DNA from: Cichorium intybus
Taxonomy: Eukaryota; Streptophyta; Magnoliopsida; Asterales; Asteraceae
Direction: 5' to 3'
Length of the DNA: 64,000 bases
Assembly (NCBI GenBank): GCA_023525715.1
Contig: CM042012.1
Span: 60,557,705 to 60,621,704, forward strand
The position numbers and the translations under genes were made by a program. This document shows, piece after piece, positions 62,021 to 64,000 of the stretch. Numbering within the stretch: the first letter of the stretch is position 1; each line of letters starts with the position of its first letter. The notes under the pieces are model-generated. The model was not told the origin of the DNA, made no database searches, and saw nothing but the letters and a program-made list of their open reading frames with translations.

Positions 62021-62730
62021 ACTTGATTCAGTCGGAAAAATAAACTCCTTACAACGTATGGGCTATCACCACTCATTGTACTATAAGATGGAATGTTTAA
62101 TTCATATTTAGTCTATTTAACTCAACAATAATAGGTTAAATGTTGACATTCAATTAATATGGGGTTAATGCCTTATTGAACTCTTTGACGGGGAAAAACA
62201 AAACCTTTTAATGTCAAATGAATACAAATGAGCTTTTTTCTAAAGATATGTTCCACCGAATTATTGGGGAAAAACAAAACCTTTTAATGTCAAATGAATA
62301 CAAATAAGCTTTTTTCTAAAGATATGTTCCACCGAATTATTGTAAAGTTCAATAAAATGTAAACAAAATAATAAAATCGTATAGAAAATAAAATGACAAT
62401 ACGACAAACTTTATATAGTTAAATATATTATCAAATGATGAAATCCCTAAACAAATGTTCATAAATGTAGAGAGTATCCATATAAAAACATATTGCATTT
62501 TTATTTCTTAGTAAACAAAACAGGCACGACTTGTCTAGTCTTTGTATATTATTTTTTTGACAACTGTTATATCTCGAGTTACGAAGGGATCCAGATCTCC
62601 CAACTTATAGTGTCTCCCTCACGAAAATTTTCTATAGAAATTGACCATTACATTTTTTTAAACAGCAAGAGAAGTTATATTAATCAAAAAATTTAGCGAG
62701 AACCTCGGGGTGGAAGTTGACCATTACTGT
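62021..62730. repeat. AT-rich spacer with a 76-bp tandem duplication
   Basis: 62190-62265 and 62266-62341 are two nearly identical 76-bp units (GGGGAAAAACAAAACC...CCACCGAATTATT), differing at about one base. The rest of the interval shows no gene. Confidence 0.85.
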
Positions 62731-62739
62731 TATATAAAG
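62731..62739 (+). promoter_or_regulatory. Candidate core promoter (TATA box) of a host gene
   Basis: TATATAAAG at 62731-62739; about 30 bp downstream CACTCATAG (about 62760) could be the start site. The first exon candidate at 62908 lies about 145 nt further. An upstream ATG at 62892 (MAV-stop) would be a minimal uORF. Confidence 0.45.
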
Positions 62740-62907
62740 GCATGTTCAATGCTTTAGTTCACTCATAGAAGCTACACAGAACCTCGGAAGAAGTCACTCT
62801 TTTATATACTTAATTTAAGGTATTTCTAAATCAACTCCTCGTGATTTTGTGACTCCGTCGTGATTATAAATATTGTTGCGTCTTTAATTGCATGGCAGTC
62901 TAAAGAA

Positions 62908-63052
62908 ATGAGCTCATTAAGTGGGAGCTTAGGTCCGGTTCTTCGAAATAGTACCGTAAGCCAACATCATCAAATTAATATTCCAAGTGCCTCACACACC
63001 AAATCAACACAACGAGGACAACTGAAGCTACCTCGCCAAGAGCTACTCCATG
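62908..63052 (+). CDS. Candidate first coding exon, possible plastid transit peptide
   Basis: ATG at 62908 opens MSSLSGSLGPVLRNSTVSQH then HQINIPSASHTKSTQRGQLK and LPRQELLHG. The exon would end at CATG|GTAAGTCG, a strong plant donor (GT at 63053). The peptide is rich in Ser, Thr, Arg, Lys and Gln and has a single acidic residue, which fits the N-terminus of a nuclear-encoded plastid protein. A TATA box and a plausible leader precede it. I do not recognise the gene and no second exon is visible before the microsatellite and hAT at 63366-64000, so the gene would run out of the window or be broken. It could also be a gene fragment. Confidence 0.4.
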
Positions 63053-63553
<501 letters not shown>

Positions 63554-63554
63554 T

Positions 63555-64000
<446 letters not shown>

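Overview
This window is an intergenic, transposon-saturated stretch of a flowering-plant nuclear genome. Evidence for a plant: Gypsy and Copia retrotransposons primed by initiator tRNA-Met or tRNA-Asp, hAT elements with 8-bp target duplications, Helitrons with a CTRR end and PIF1 helicase remnants, an L1-type LINE scrap, and very many long (TA)n microsatellites. The decayed retrotransposon accessory reading frames resemble ones I know from Asteraceae (lettuce/Artemisia type), so an Asteraceae host is my best guess; that part is recollection of families, not proof. No complete host gene is visible. The best host-gene candidate is a TATA box plus first exon at 62.7-63.05 kb.

Layout. 1-4378: tail and 3' LTR (4.27 kb) of a Gypsy element entering from the left. 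4379-7283: (TA)n, a 2.7 kb terminal-inverted-repeat element, (TA)n. 7462-9819: Copia deletion derivative (gag joined to integrase; no protease or RT). 10.4-14.4 kb: minus-strand LTR debris. 14.95-25.10 kb: a decayed minus-strand Copia element inserted into an older LTR; it holds a hAT, a LINE, a Gypsy LTR and gag/accessory pseudogenes. 25.3-28.35 kb: more accessory pseudogene split by a hAT at 27083. 30.7-36.4 kb: one (TA)n microsatellite broken by four insertions (Helitron, TIR element, small MITE, Helitron). 36.4-38.3 kb: remnant related to the nested element at 47.5 kb. 40603-42258: solo LTR with perfect duplication. 42922-58884: three-level nest (168-bp hAT MITE, then a 15.8 kb non-coding Gypsy-type element, then a young 6.0 kb non-coding LTR element). 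60.6-62.0 kb: LTR 3' part with a 558-bp tandem duplication. 63.4-64.0 kb: hAT MITE between (TA)n tracts.

Nothing here works as an operon or pathway; the content is mobile elements, almost all non-autonomous. Two patterns look most worth pursuing. First, four different Gypsy-type LTR families share a 3'-splice-site-like module: a short hairpin with a different stem sequence in each family, whose 3' arm carries a branch-site consensus 23-36 nt before an AG. In at least three of them a good splice donor lies upstream in the LTR, suggesting an intron inside the LTR leader. Second, several LTR families each carry their own short GC- or AT-rich palindrome, usually as pairs spaced 20-30 bp apart.
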